Source of the DNA: Streptomyces sp. NBC_00513
Lineage (GTDB): Bacteria; Actinomycetota; Actinomycetes; Streptomycetales; Streptomycetaceae
Assembly (NCBI RefSeq): GCF_041431415.1
Contig: NZ_CP107845.1
Coordinates: forward strand, 1,798,001 to 1,862,000
Reading direction: 5' to 3'
DNA length: 64,000 nt
The notes under the pieces are model-generated. The model did no database searches. It was not told where the DNA came from and saw only the letters and a list, made by a program, of their open reading frames with translations. A program made the position numbers and the translations under genes. This document shows, one piece after another, positions 51,908-64,000 of this stretch. Position 1 is the stretch's first letter; each line of letters starts with the position of its first letter.

Positions 51908-53295
51908 GTGAGCGCACACCGGGAAGAGCACCTCCGGACGGGGCCGAACGCGGCCCGCCCGGGAGCGGACGTCCGACGGGAACTCGCGGACGCCGGGCCC
52001 ACGGCGTGGATCGCGTTCGACCAGGAGGTCCGCAGCCGACTGCGGTACGGCCGGGACGACTCGGCCGGGCCCCGGGAAGGCCTCCACGCGACACTGCTGT
52101 GCCACCCCGACGGGCGGATCCGAGAGGCCGCGCTCGACCGGGCCGAGCGGTGGCCCGAGCTCGTCGCGATCCGGTGCGCCGACTGGGCGCCGGCGGTACG
52201 GGACCGGGCCCGCCAGGTGCTCGGCGCGCTCCTGCGCACCCACCCCGAGCGCGCCGCGCGCACCCTCACCCCGCTCGTACTGCGGTTGTCCGCCCGCGAA
52301 CAGGGCGGCTGGGCCCTGGCCCGACTGGAGGAGGTGCTGCGCGACGACGAACCCGTCCTGGCCGCGCTCCGGGCGGACACGGACCTCCCCACCCGGCGAT
52401 ACGCCGCCCGGCTCACCCTGGAGAGCGGGCGGTTCGACGCCCGCGCCCTGGCCCGCCTCGCCGCGACCGACCCCGACCCCGTCACCGCCCGACTGTGGGC
52501 CGACGCGGCCACCCGGCTGATGGCCACCGACGGGCCCGACGACGAGGCCGTCGACCTGCTGCTCGGCGCGCGGTCACCGATGGTCCGGGCCACCGGGGTC
52601 ACCGCACTGCGCGGAGCCGGTCGGACCGAGGAGGCGGTGCGCCACCTGGCGGACCGCTCCGGCCTGGTGCGGGCCTGCGCGCGATGCTCGTCGGTCAGGG
52701 CGGCGGCGACCCCTTCCCGCACTACCGCGAGCTGGTGACGGACCCCGGGCGGGTCACCGCGTACGCCGTGGCGGGCTTCGCCGAGTGCGCGCGCCGCAGC
52801 GACGGCCCGCGGCTGCACGCCCTGCTCACCCACCCCGACGGACGGGTGCGCGCCGCGGCCGTCGCCGGGCTGCGGCTCCTGGACGACAACACCGACATCA
52901 CGGCGCTGACCGCCCTGTTGGAGGACCCCTGGCCGGCCGTGGTGCGCGAGGCCTCCCTCAGCCTGCTCCCGTTCTCGGGGCGCCTGGACGCCGACCGGCT
53001 GATCGCGCGGCTCGCCGCGGACCGCCCCCGGCACCTGCGCCGGGCCGCCTTCCGGCTGCTGCGGGCACGGCGCGGCATCACGGAACTGCGGGCCTGTGTC
53101 GCCATGGTCGCGGACGACGACCCCCGCCTGCGGGCGACGGCCCGTGCCACCGTACGGGGGTGGAAGTGGCAGCTCAGTCTCCACACGGACGACACGGACC
53201 GGCCGGAACTCGCGGAGCTGTTGCGGCGCTCGGCGGGGCTGTTCGACGCGTACGAAATGGGGGTGCGGCGCTCGCGCCTGGGTCTCACGAGGTGA
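51908..53295 (+). pseudogene. HEAT-repeat protein interrupted by a frameshift
   Basis: Alpha-solenoid protein of about 462 residues split into two reading frames. The first (from GTG 51908) carries repeats such as RIREAALDRAERWPELVAIRCADWAPAVRDRARQVLGALL and ends abnormally. The second continues the same repeat pattern in the next frame (DGRVRAAAVAGLRLLDDNTDITALTALLEDPWPAVVREASLSLLPF) to 53295. The switch occurs at about 52682-52684, where one base appears missing (GCG CG-A TGC; ATG CTC in the new frame). Could be a true mutation or a sequencing error. The intact protein would be a HEAT-repeat scaffold of unknown partner. Confidence 0.75.
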
Positions 53296-53337
53296 AACGT
53301 GCGGCGGTCGCCCGTCACGGCAGGAGATGATCAGGTC

Positions 53338-53919
<582 letters not shown>

Positions 53920-53922
53920 CGG

Positions 53923-54618
53923 GTGCTGCGTACCGCTCTCCTCGCCGGCTCACTGTTCGTCACCGGCCTGCTGTGGCCCGGCCCCACGCCCCTGCCCGCG
54001 CGCCTCGCCGACACCGGGGGCGGCAGTCAGCTGATCGTCGCCGTCGCCCCCTCCGCCGGATCCACGACGGGCCGGCTCACCTGGTGGGACCGGCGCGCGG
54101 GCCGCTGGTACGAGGCGGGCAGCGCACCCGCGCGGTTCGGGGCGAACGGCCTGGCCGAAGGCACCACCCGGGTCCAGGGCACCAGCACCACCCCGGCGGG
54201 CCTGTACGGACTGCCGTACGCGTTCGGCATCGCGGCCCCGCCCGCGGGCACGGAGTACCGCACCCGGTACCGGCGGGTGACCGAGCGTTCCTGGTGGTGC
54301 CAGGACAACGCGTCGAGCAGCTACAACCGCTGGGTGGAGCCGCTGCCCGCCGACTGCGCGCCGGGCGAGGCCGAGCACCTGGTCACGTACCGGCAGCAGT
54401 ACGCGTACGCGCTGGTGATGGACTTCAACTACGACAGGCCGGTGCGCGGCCGGGGCGCGGGCATCTTCCTGCACGTCGACGGCAAGGGCGCGACGGCGGG
54501 CTGCGTGTCCGTGCCGGAGCGGTCGATGCGCGCGATCCTGCGCTGGGCGGACCCCGGGCGCCGGCCGCACATCGCGGTCGGCACGCAGGACGGCCCGCTC
54601 GCCGTGACGCGGTACTAA
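53923..54618 (+). CDS. L,D-transpeptidase family secreted protein
   Basis: 231-residue exported protein. A signal peptide (about residues 1-27, LLAGSLFVTGLLWPGPTPLPARLA) is followed by a YkuD-type domain: TTPAGLYGLPYAFG (about 91-104), YRTRYRRVTERSWWCQDNASSSYNRW, and the catalytic region GIFLHVDGKGATAGCVSVPE (about 185-204) containing the cysteine nucleophile. The active-site context AGCVSV differs from the classical SHGCIR but matches the Streptomyces branch of this fold. It could cross-link peptidoglycan; activity is unproven. GTG start 3 bp after the previous stop, so co-expressed. Confidence 0.83.
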   Translation: MLRTALLAGSLFVTGLLWPGPTPLPARLADTGGGSQLIVAVAPSAGSTTGRLTWWDRRAGRWYEAGSAPARFGANGLAEGTTRVQGTSTTPAGLYGLPYAFGIAAPPAGTEYRTRYRRVTERSWWCQDNASSSYNRWVEPLPADCAPGEAEHLVTYRQQYAYALVMDFNYDRPVRGRGAGIFLHVDGKGATAGCVSVPERSMRAILRWADPGRRPHIAVGTQDGPLAVTRY

Positions 54619-54786
54619 GGGCCGTCCCGGCGCGGGCCCGGCCGGCGGCGGTCCGGTGCCACCACCGCACGCCGATGGCCCCGTACAGGAGGCAGGCCAG
54701 GACGGTCAGCGAGGCGGGCAGGGCGAAAGAGCACCTTCCGAGGCCATGGGCGAACAGGCGTTCGCAGCAGCCGATTTCGGCGCCCG

Positions 54787-54824
54787 CCCGCGAGGCGCCC
54801 GCCCGGGGCGGGACGCCTCGCGGG
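54787..54824 (-). terminator. Terminator of the argCJBDR operon
   Basis: CCCGCGAGGCG and its 11-bp complement enclose a second GC hairpin (CCCGCC/GGCGGG), 3 bases from the argR stop. The remaining 54619-54786 holds no gene I can support. Confidence 0.75.
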
Positions 54825-54826
54825 GC

Positions 54827-55363
54827 TCAGCCTTCCTTCTGCGCCAACCGCAGCAGGTGGTCGGCGAGGGCCTGACCGCCCGCCGGATCACGGCTGATGA
54901 GCATCAGGGTGTCGTCGCCGGCGATGGTGCCGAGGATCTCCCGGAGTTCGGCCTGGTCGATCGCGGACGCGAGGAACTGGGCCGCGCCGGGCGGGGTGCG
55001 CAGGACCACGAGGTTCGCGGAGGCCTCGGCGGAGATCAACAGTTCCCCGGAGAGGCGCCGCATGCGCTCCTCCTTCGCCGACTCGCCGAGCGGGGCCTGC
55101 GGGGTGCGGAAGCCGCCCTCGCTGGGGACCGCGTAGATCAGCTCGCCGCCCGTGTTGCGGATCTTCACCGCGCCCAGCTCGTCGAGGTCCCGCGAGAGCG
55201 TCGCCTGGGTGACGCTCAGCCCGTCGTCGGCGAGCAGCTTGGCCAACTGGCTCTGCGAGCGCACCGGTTGCCGGTTGAGGATGTCCACGATCCGGCGGTG
55301 GCGTGCGGTGCGGGTCTGGGGGACGGACTGGCCGTTCTGCTCGTGTTCCTGCGCCTGACTCAT
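54827..55363 (-). CDS. argR: Arginine repressor ArgR
   Basis: 178-residue ArgR. The N-terminal winged helix binds ARG boxes ([49 protein letters not shown], about residues 21-70). The C-terminal domain (from about 95) binds arginine and forms hexamers ([46 protein letters not shown], with the GDDT loop). It represses the operon when arginine is abundant, acting on the ARG boxes at 59703 and probably at 51772. ATG start, 7 bp after the argD stop. Last gene of the operon, giving simple feedback control. Confidence 0.95.
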   Translation of the reverse strand: MSQAQEHEQNGQSVPQTRTARHRRIVDILNRQPVRSQSQLAKLLADDGLSVTQATLSRDLDELGAVKIRNTGGELIYAVPSEGGFRTPQAPLGESAKEERMRRLSGELLISAEASANLVVLRTPPGAAQFLASAIDQAELREILGTIAGDDTLMLISRDPAGGQALADHLLRLAQKEG

Positions 55364-55370
55364 CGTCGTC

Positions 55371-56600
55371 TCATTCCCCGGTTCGTCCGTCCCCGTTGGC
55401 TGCGTCCTTGGCTGCGTCGAGCACGCCGGGCAGGGCCCGGAGGAACGCGTCCGCCTCGGCCTCGGTCAGTACGTACGGGGGCATCAGCCGTACGACGTCG
55501 GGGGCGGGCGCGTTCACCAGGAAGCCGGCGTCCTGAGCCGCCTGCTGCACCAGGGCTGCGAGCGGCTCGGTCAGCACGATACCCAGCAGGAGGCCGGCGC
55601 CGCGGACGTGGGAGACCAGGCCGTGGCCCAGGCCCTCGATCCCGGAGCGCAGCCGCTCGCCGCGTGCCTTGACCCGGTCGAGCAGGCCGTCGGCGGCGAT
55701 GGTGTCGATCACGGCGAGGCCGGCGGCGCAGGCGACCGGGTTCCCGCCGAAGGTGGTGCCGTGCTGGCCGGGCCGGAGCAGGTCGGCGGCCGGGCCGAAG
55801 GCGGCGACGGCGCCGATCGGCAGGCCGCCGCCCAGGCCCTTGGCGAGCGTGACGAGGTCGGGCTCGACGCCCTCGTGGGCCTGGTGCTCGAACCACTGGC
55901 CGCACCGCCCGACGCCGGTCTGCACCTCGTCGAGCACGAGCAGGGTTCCGGTGGCCCGGGTGATCTCACGGGCGGCCGTCAGGTAGCCGGCGGGCGGGAC
56001 GACGACGCCGTTCTCGCCCTGGATCGGCTCGATGATCACCAGTGCGGTCTCCTCGGTGACGGCGGCCCGCAGGGCCTCCACATCGCCGTAGGGGACGTGC
56101 GTGACCTCGCCGGGCAGGGGCAGGAAGGGCTCCTGCTTCTTGGGCTGGCCGGTGAGCGCGAGGGCGCCCATGGTCCGGCCGTGGAAGCCGCCGTCGGTGG
56201 CCACCATGTGGGTCCGACCGGTCAACCGGCCGATCTTGAAGGCGCCCTCGACGGCCTCGGCGCCGGAGTTGCAGAAGAAGATCCGGCCCGGGCGGTCGAA
56301 GAGCTGGAGCAGCCGCTCGGCGAGCGCCAACACCGGCCCGGAGGCGTACAGGTTGGAGACGTGGCCGAGGGTGGAGATCTGCGAGGTGACGGCCGACACG
56401 ATCGCCGGGTGCGCGTGGCCCAGGGCGTTGACCGCGATGCCGCCGACGAAGTCGGTGTACTGCCTGCCGTCCGCGTCCCAGACCTGAGCGCCCTCGCCGC
56501 GCACGAGGGCCAGCGCCGGGGTGCCGTAGTTGTCGGTCAGCGCGCCCCGCCAACGGGCGCCGTAGCGCTGGTTGCCGGTCTCCTGGTTTCCGCCGGTCAT
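55371..56600 (-). CDS. argD: Acetylornithine aminotransferase
   Basis: 409-residue class III aminotransferase (PLP) converting N-acetylglutamate 5-semialdehyde to N-acetylornithine. Markers: [17 protein letters not shown] (about 51-67), [18 protein letters not shown] (about 108-125), [39 protein letters not shown] (about 221-241) and the PLP lysine in [15 protein letters not shown] (about 250-264, Lys near 254). The ATG start overlaps the argB stop by 4 bp. Length normal. Confidence 0.96.
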   Translation of the reverse strand: MTGGNQETGNQRYGARWRGALTDNYGTPALALVRGEGAQVWDADGRQYTDFVGGIAVNALGHAHPAIVSAVTSQISTLGHVSNLYASGPVLALAERLLQLFDRPGRIFFCNSGAEAVEGAFKIGRLTGRTHMVATDGGFHGRTMGALALTGQPKKQEPFLPLPGEVTHVPYGDVEALRAAVTEETALVIIEPIQGENGVVVPPAGYLTAAREITRATGTLLVLDEVQTGVGRCGQWFEHQAHEGVEPDLVTLAKGLGGGLPIGAVAAFGPAADLLRPGQHGTTFGGNPVACAAGLAVIDTIAADGLLDRVKARGERLRSGIEGLGHGLVSHVRGAGLLLGIVLTEPLAALVQQAAQDAGFLVNAPAPDVVRLMPPYVLTEAEADAFLRALPGVLDAAKDAANGDGRTGE

Positions 56601-57501
56601 GCGGGTTCCCCTCCCTGTGCGTCGGGCACGACCATCGTGCCGATTCCCTCGTCGGTGAAGATCTCCAACAGGATCGAGTGCTGGACCCGTCCGTCGATCA
56701 CGCGGGCGGTGTTCACGCCGTTGCGCACGGCGTGCAGGCAGCCCTCCATCTTGGGCACCATGCCGCTGGACAGCTCGGGCAGCAGTTTCTCCAGCTCGCC
56801 GACGGTGAGCCGGCTGATCACCTCGTCGCTGTTCGGCCAGTCCGCGTACAGGCCCTCGACGTCGGTGAGGACCATCAGCGTCTCGGCGCCCAGCGCGGCG
56901 GCGAGGGCCGCGGCCGCCGTGTCGGCGTTGACGTTGTAGACGTGGTGGTCGTCGGCGCTGCGCGCGATGGAGGAGATGACGGGGATCCGGCCGTCGGCCA
57001 GCAGCGCCTCGATCGCGCCCGTCTCGATGGCGGTGATCACCCCGACCCGGCCGATGTCGACGAGTTCACCGCCGATCTGCGGGCTGTGCTTGGTCGCGGT
57101 GATGGTGTGGGCGTCCTCGCCGGTCATGCCGACCGCGAGCGGCCCGTGCTGGTTGAGCAGCCCGACCAGCTCGCGCTGGACCTGCCCCGCCAGCACCATG
57201 CGTACGACGTCCATGGCCTCCGGCGTGGTGACGCGCAGGCCCGCCTTGAACTCGCTGACCAGGCCCTGCTTGTCCAGCTGGGCGTTGATCTGCGGTCCGC
57301 CGCCGTGCACCACGACGGGCCGCAGCCCGGCCTGGCGCAGGAAGACCACGTCCTGGGCGAAGGCGGCCTTGAGGTCTTCGTCGATCATGGCGTTGCCGCC
57401 GAACTTGATCACGACGATCTTGCCGTTGTGGCGGGTCAGCCAGGGCAGGGCCTCGATGAGGATCTCGGCCTTGGGGAGCGCGGTGTGCTTCCTCGCGGTG
57501 C

Positions 57502-57505
<4 letters not shown>
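56597..57505 (-). CDS. argB: Acetylglutamate kinase
   Basis: 302-residue amino acid kinase that phosphorylates N-acetylglutamate. Markers: [15 protein letters not shown] (about 28-42), [15 protein letters not shown] (about 66-80), [51 protein letters not shown] (about 201-232) and the C-terminal [39 protein letters not shown]. Actinobacterial ArgB is arginine-inhibited. The ATG start overlaps the argJ stop by 4 bp; the stop overlaps argD. Confidence 0.97.
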
Positions 57506-59740
<2,235 letters not shown>

Positions 59741-59846
59741 ATCCTCGCGTCTCGCCGGGCATCGCCGGCGCACGGCGCCGCGCCGTCCAATCGTGGTCCG
59801 CGCATGTCGCCCGCGGTTCGGTCGCGGCGCGCGGCACAGTGGTGTC

Positions 59847-60272
59847 GTGAACGCTGACGACGGCAACATTCTGGCCCGGGGACACGTCGCGACCCGGCTG
59901 CCCGCGCAGGACCTGGAGCGGGCGAGGCGCTTCTACGCCGAGCGGCTCGGCCTGGAGCCCGTGGACGAACGGCCCGGTGGGCTGTTGTACCGGTGCGGGG
60001 GCACGGAGTTCGTCCTGTTCGCGTCCACGGGGGCGTCTCCCGGCACGTTCACCCAGATGGGATGGGTGGTCGACGACCTGACGTCGGTCGTGTCGGAGCT
60101 CCGGCGGCGCGGGGTGCGGTTCGAGGAGGTCGACGCGCCCGGGTTGCACACCGAGGACGGGATCGCCGAGATCGAGGGGAACTACCCGAGCAAGGGCGCT
60201 CGGGGTGAGCGCGCCGCCTGGTTCCGCGACAGCGAGGGGAACCTGGTGGGGATCGGCGAGCCCATCGTCTGA
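59847..60272 (+). CDS. VOC family protein (glyoxalase/bleomycin-resistance fold)
   Basis: 141-residue vicinal-oxygen-chelate fold protein with the two-module pattern: LPAQDLERARRFYAERLGLEPVDERPGGLLYRCGGTEFVLF (first beta-alpha-beta-beta-beta) and MGWVVDDLTSVVSELRRRGVRFEEVDAPGL ... AAWFRDSEGNLVGIGEP (second). The terminal WFRDSEGNLVGI is typical. The metal ligands are not complete enough to claim a reaction. GTG start. Divergent from argC across the ARG boxes. Confidence 0.84.
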   Translation: MNADDGNILARGHVATRLPAQDLERARRFYAERLGLEPVDERPGGLLYRCGGTEFVLFASTGASPGTFTQMGWVVDDLTSVVSELRRRGVRFEEVDAPGLHTEDGIAEIEGNYPSKGARGERAAWFRDSEGNLVGIGEPIV

Positions 60273-60352
60273 CCGGGACCGGGACGGGGGCCAGGACCGG
60301 GACCGGGACCAGCCGGCCGGCCGACCGGCCGACCGACCCCGACCCGGTCGCC

Positions 60353-61105
60353 TCAGCCGAGCGAGTGCCTCACCCACACGTTCGGTTCCACGTACACGGC
60401 GTACCCCTGCTCCGCCTCGCAACGGACGGGCAACAGCGCGCCGGGCACCCGCACCGGGCCGGTCGTGTCGAAGGGCAGCCCGGTCCACTCCCGCCAGTCG
60501 GCCAGGGACCCGCTGACCGTCATGGACAGCGGCGCCACGGAGTCGATGACGGCCCCCGCGCGGACGTGCACCCGCAGCCACGGGTCGTGGGGCAGACCGT
60601 CCTCGCGGGTGCGGTACGCGTACTCGTCCATCGGGGTGTCCGGCTCGGCGTGCTTGCCGTTCGGCCGTACGGGGGCCACGACCTCGGCGAAGCCGCGGGC
60701 GCGGGCGTTGTCCCGCATGGCCGCGAGCATCAGCCCCGACAACCCCTCGCCCTGCCGGTCGGCGGCGACGGTGATCTCGATGGCGCTGACCGTGTCGGGT
60801 GCCACCCCGCGCCGCAGGTCGGAGAAGGCCCACAGCAGGACCTGGTCCCAGCCGCGGGCGGGCAGCACGCCGGCGCCGCGGCCTTGCGCGTGCAGGGCGA
60901 AGGGCAGGCTGAACGCCCTGGCGACCACCGCGTCGCCGTCCGTGCCGACCAGTACGTGGTCGGGGAACTCGGCCACCATGCGCGGGTACAGCAACCAGGC
61001 CAGCGAGTCGTGGCCGGCGAACGGGGGCCACGGGTCCTTCATGTCCCAGAGCCGGGCGGCCAGTTCGGGACGCCGGGCCAGGGTGGTGATCTCGATGCCG
61101 GTCAT
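60353..61105 (-). CDS. GNAT-like N-acetyltransferase
   Basis: 250-residue protein with a diverged GNAT fold: DHVLVGTDGDAVVARAFSLPF (about 49-69), SAIEITVAADRQGEGLSGLMLAAMRDNARARGFAEVVAPVRPNGKH (about 107-152) containing the acetyl-CoA loop RQGEGLSG, and a C-terminal beta-rich part. The C-terminal third (VPGALLPVRCEAEQGYAVYVEPNVWVRHSLG) may form an extra domain. No substrate can be assigned. ATG start. Downstream of the MocR gene by 53 bp on the same strand. Confidence 0.72.
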   Translation of the reverse strand: MTGIEITTLARRPELAARLWDMKDPWPPFAGHDSLAWLLYPRMVAEFPDHVLVGTDGDAVVARAFSLPFALHAQGRGAGVLPARGWDQVLLWAFSDLRRGVAPDTVSAIEITVAADRQGEGLSGLMLAAMRDNARARGFAEVVAPVRPNGKHAEPDTPMDEYAYRTREDGLPHDPWLRVHVRAGAVIDSVAPLSMTVSGSLADWREWTGLPFDTTGPVRVPGALLPVRCEAEQGYAVYVEPNVWVRHSLG

Positions 61106-61158
61106 GGGCGCAGGCTAGGCGGGGCTCGCGCGCCCCTCAACCGAATTGCGGGGCGGTG

Positions 61159-62590
61159 TCACGCGTGGGGGCCGAGGCCGGATCGCAGCCGTTGGGCGGC
61201 CTCGGTCAGCTCGCCCGCGCCGGCGACGCCGGCGAAGCTGAGCCGTACGTAGGGCCCCGGCGGTTCCGCGCCGAAGTACGGGCGGCCGGGTGCGACCGCG
61301 ACGCCGGCGCGCAGGGCCGACGCGACGAAGGCGGCCTCGTCCGCGCCGTCCGCGAGCCGGAGCCACAACTGGTATCCGCCGGAGGGCGGTTGGGGGAGGG
61401 TCAGGGCGGGCAGTTCCCGGCGCAGGGCGCCCGCGAGGACGTCCCGGCGGTGCCGCAGCTCGGCGGCGACGGCCCGCAGGTGCCGGGGCCAGGCGGGCGC
61501 GCCGACCAGTTCGAGGGCGGCCTCCTGGAGCGGGCGGGAGACGAAGAAGCTGTCCACGACCTGGATGGCGCGCAGCCGGTCGAGGACGGGACCTCGGGCG
61601 GCCAGCGCTCCCACGCGCAGGCTGGGCGAGGTCGCCTTGGTGAGCGAGCGGACGTGGACGACGACCCCGTCGGCGTCGTCGGCGGCGAGGGTGGAGGGCA
61701 GCGGGCCGGCGTCCTCGTGGGCCAGGTTTCGCGCGTAGTCGTCTTCGACCACGAAGGCCCCGGCCGCGCGCGCGATCCGTACGACCTCGGCGCGGCGCGC
61801 GGTCGCGAGGACGGAGCCGGTCGGGTTCTGGAACAGCGGCTGGCAGACGAAGACGCGGGCGCCCGTCGCCTCGAAGGCGGCCGCCAGCAGCTCCGGGCGG
61901 ACCCCCTCGGCGTCGACGGGGACCGGTACGGGACGGCAGCCGGAGGCACGGGCGATGGCGAGCAGCCCGGGGTAGGTGGGCGACTCCACCAGGATCGGCG
62001 CGCCGGGCGGGGCCAGTGCCCGCAGCGCGGTGGTCAGGGCGCTCTGCCCGCCCGCGGTGACCAGCACGTCGGCAGCCGACACGGCGCCGCCGATCTCCCG
62101 GGCGAACCAGTCGCGCAGTTCGGGCAGCCCTTCCACCGGGGGCCTGCTCCACGCGCCGGGCCGGCGGCCGGCGCGGGCGAGGGCGGCCGCCATGGCCCGC
62201 TCGGGCTGGAGCGAGGGGTGCAGGTATCCGCTGTTCAGCTCGATCACCCCGGACGGCGGGGCGGCCAGCGAGACGAGCACCCCGGAGGCGTCCACGGAGC
62301 GCGGGACCACGTCGCCGGCGCCCTCCCCGCTGAGGGTGACCTCCTGCCAGGAGGTGTCCCCGGACGCCGGTTCCGCGGAGCGGGGTCGGGCCCGGAACAC
62401 CCCGGCGCCGGGTCGGGTGACGACGAGCCCCTCGGCCGCGAGCAGGGCGAGGGCGCGCGACACGGTGACCGGGCTGACCCGGTAGTGCTCCACGAGGGCC
62501 CGACTCGACGGCAGCTTTCCACCCACCGAGTAGCGGTTCAGTTCCGACTTGAGGGATTCGGCCAGTTCCGCCGCACTGCTACGCTCGTAC

Positions 62591-62592
<2 letters not shown>
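61159..62592 (-). CDS. MocR-type regulator: GntR DNA-binding domain fused to PLP aminotransferase domain
   Basis: 477-residue fusion. The N-terminal winged helix-turn-helix (KLPSSRALVEHYRVSPVTVSRALALLAAEGLVVTRPGAG, about residues 25-65) is followed by a fold-type-I PLP aminotransferase-like domain with VTAGGQSALTTAL (about 178), VESPTYPGLL, VCQPLFQNPTGSVL (about 250), VVEDDYARNL (about 277) and the PLP lysine in RSLTKATSPSLRVG (about 304-317). Such proteins sense PLP or amino compounds and control transport or metabolism genes. Its ATG overlaps that of the divergent EamA transporter, which is the obvious target. Confidence 0.9.
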
Positions 62593-63496
<904 letters not shown>

Positions 63497-63555
63497 TGCT
63501 GGAACGACCTAAACTGCTAGCACCGGATCAGACCGCCTTGTGAGGGAGGCCGGCT

Positions 63556-63753
63556 ATGCGCGCGACCGAGGGCGACCAGTTGGTGCAGCACGGCAGGATC
63601 GTGGGCCAGCACGACAAGGTGGGTGAGATCACCCAGGTACTGGGAGAGAACGGAACCCCTCCCTACCGGGTCCGCTTCCAGGACGGGCACGAGGCCGTGA
63701 TGTCCCCGGGCCCCGACTGCGTCGTCAAGCACCCGCCCGAGCCCACCCACTGA
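63556..63753 (+). CDS. DUF1918 domain-containing protein
   Basis: 65-residue protein matching DUF1918: MRATEGDQLVQHGRIVGQHDKVGEITQVLGENGTPPYRVRFQDGHEAVMSPGPDCVV, a small beta-barrel-like fold with the conserved GxxVG, YRVRF-DGHE and PGPD segments. Length is the family norm and the function is unknown. ATG start after GAGGGAGGC. Downstream of the EamA gene by 59 bp in the same direction. The stretch 63754-63848 is low-complexity CCAC/CCGAC sequence with no gene. Confidence 0.88.
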   Translation: MRATEGDQLVQHGRIVGQHDKVGEITQVLGENGTPPYRVRFQDGHEAVMSPGPDCVVKHPPEPTH

Positions 63754-63848
63754 GCCCACACCCGACACCCGACCCACCCCGGACACTCCACCCACCCGAC
63801 ACACGGACCGACGCGCGCCCGTCTCGACGCGGCGGGCGACGCCGAGGC

Positions 63849-64000
63849 TCAACGCGGCGGCACGCGCGTCGGATAGTGATCGGCCACCACCCTGGCCATC
63901 GCCCCGTTGGGGTCCGCGACCACCTGCTTCGCCGAGAAGTAGCAGTGGCCGCGGACCTGCGCGTGATCCCGGGCGAAGCGCACGTGACGCGACAGCTCTC
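63849..64000 (-). CDS. C-terminal end of a family 10 glycosyl hydrolase-like protein (5' end beyond the window)
   Basis: About 50 residues at the right edge, reading ELSRHVRFARDHAQVRGHCYFSAKQVVADPNGAMARVVADHYPTRVPPR and a stop. The RHVRFARDHAQVRGHCYFSAKQVVADP pattern resembles the C-terminus of GHL10/YngK-like secreted glycosyl hydrolases of streptomycetes, in which the end of the barrel carries RGxxFFSA. With only 50 residues the family is a guess from similarity of that segment. Confidence 0.55.
   Translation of the reverse strand, partial: ELSRHVRFARDHAQVRGHCYFSAKQVVADPNGAMARVVADHYPTRVPPR

Noticed and set aside
54619..54786. Possible small membrane protein gene on the minus strand (ALPASLTVLACLLYGAIGV)
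   Set aside because: A hydrophobic stretch is visible but there is no plausible start codon or ribosome site, and the frame runs far into an unrelated gene.
60273..60352. GACCGGGACCGGG repeats
   Set aside because: Simple GC-rich low-complexity sequence between convergent genes, with no distinct repeat unit longer than about 6 bases.

Overview
The window is a chromosomal core segment of a Streptomyces or a very close relative. The evidence is very high GC in third codon positions, frequent GTG starts, 4-bp ATGA/GTGA overlaps between neighbouring genes, and an SsgB sporulation protein, which belongs to a sporulating-actinomycete family. There is also a CGNR zinc-finger protein, a phosphatidylinositol mannoside pathway and several lineage-typical membrane proteins. 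No integrase, transposase, prophage or CRISPR array was seen. Species cannot be fixed from sequence alone.

Layout. 1-2.6 kb: the phosphatidylinositol mannoside operon (pgsA, an acyltransferase, pimA running off the left edge), read leftwards. 2.8-10.2 kb: an EF-G-like GTPase, a large membrane protein and a potassium channel on the plus strand, interleaved with minus-strand HIT hydrolase and thrS genes; the order thrS-HIT-pgsA-acyltransferase-pimA matches the mycobacterial cluster. 10.4-13.6 kb: a GNAT enzyme, then a TetR regulator, a SRPBCC protein and a carotenoid cleavage oxygenase joined by shared operators. 13.6-15.4 kb: a two-gene unit with a DUF4365 protein. 15.6-25.2 kb: a DEDDh exonuclease, two tRNA-Val(CAC) genes flanking a large membrane protein, ssgB, small membrane proteins, a DsbA-like protein, a double GNAT and a PabB/PabC-like pair. 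25.3-25.8 kb: a five-gene tRNA cluster (Gly, Cys, three Val-GAC).

26-37.8 kb: a zinc-ribbon protein, a phosphotransferase, a Ser/Thr kinase, a SpoU-type methyltransferase and cobalamin/siroheme genes, including a remarkable 1120-residue BluB-CobT fusion. 37.9-41 kb: a MetNIQ transporter preceded by a 28-codon leader peptide with a Cys-Met-Cys-Arg-Met run and a hairpin. 41-49.9 kb: a HAD remnant, small membrane proteins, a sigma-like protein, GlpQ, PlsC, a pentapeptide-like membrane protein, and a TetR/MFS efflux pair with a perfect operator.

50-59.7 kb: arginine biosynthesis. argH is preceded by a stub of argG fused to an ARG-box promoter. argC-argJ-argB-argD-argR form a tightly coupled operon behind another ARG box. 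Between them lie a frameshifted HEAT-repeat gene, a flavin-binding-fold protein and an L,D-transpeptidase-like protein. 59.8-64 kb: a VOC protein, a GNAT, a divergent MocR/EamA pair whose start codons overlap, a DUF1918 protein and the end of a glycosyl-hydrolase-like gene.

Nothing here is an obvious large undescribed system. The strongest candidates for new biology are the met leader attenuator, the argG deletion scar, the TetR/carotenoid-oxygenase regulon, the DUF4365 pair and the disordered BluB-CobT fusion.
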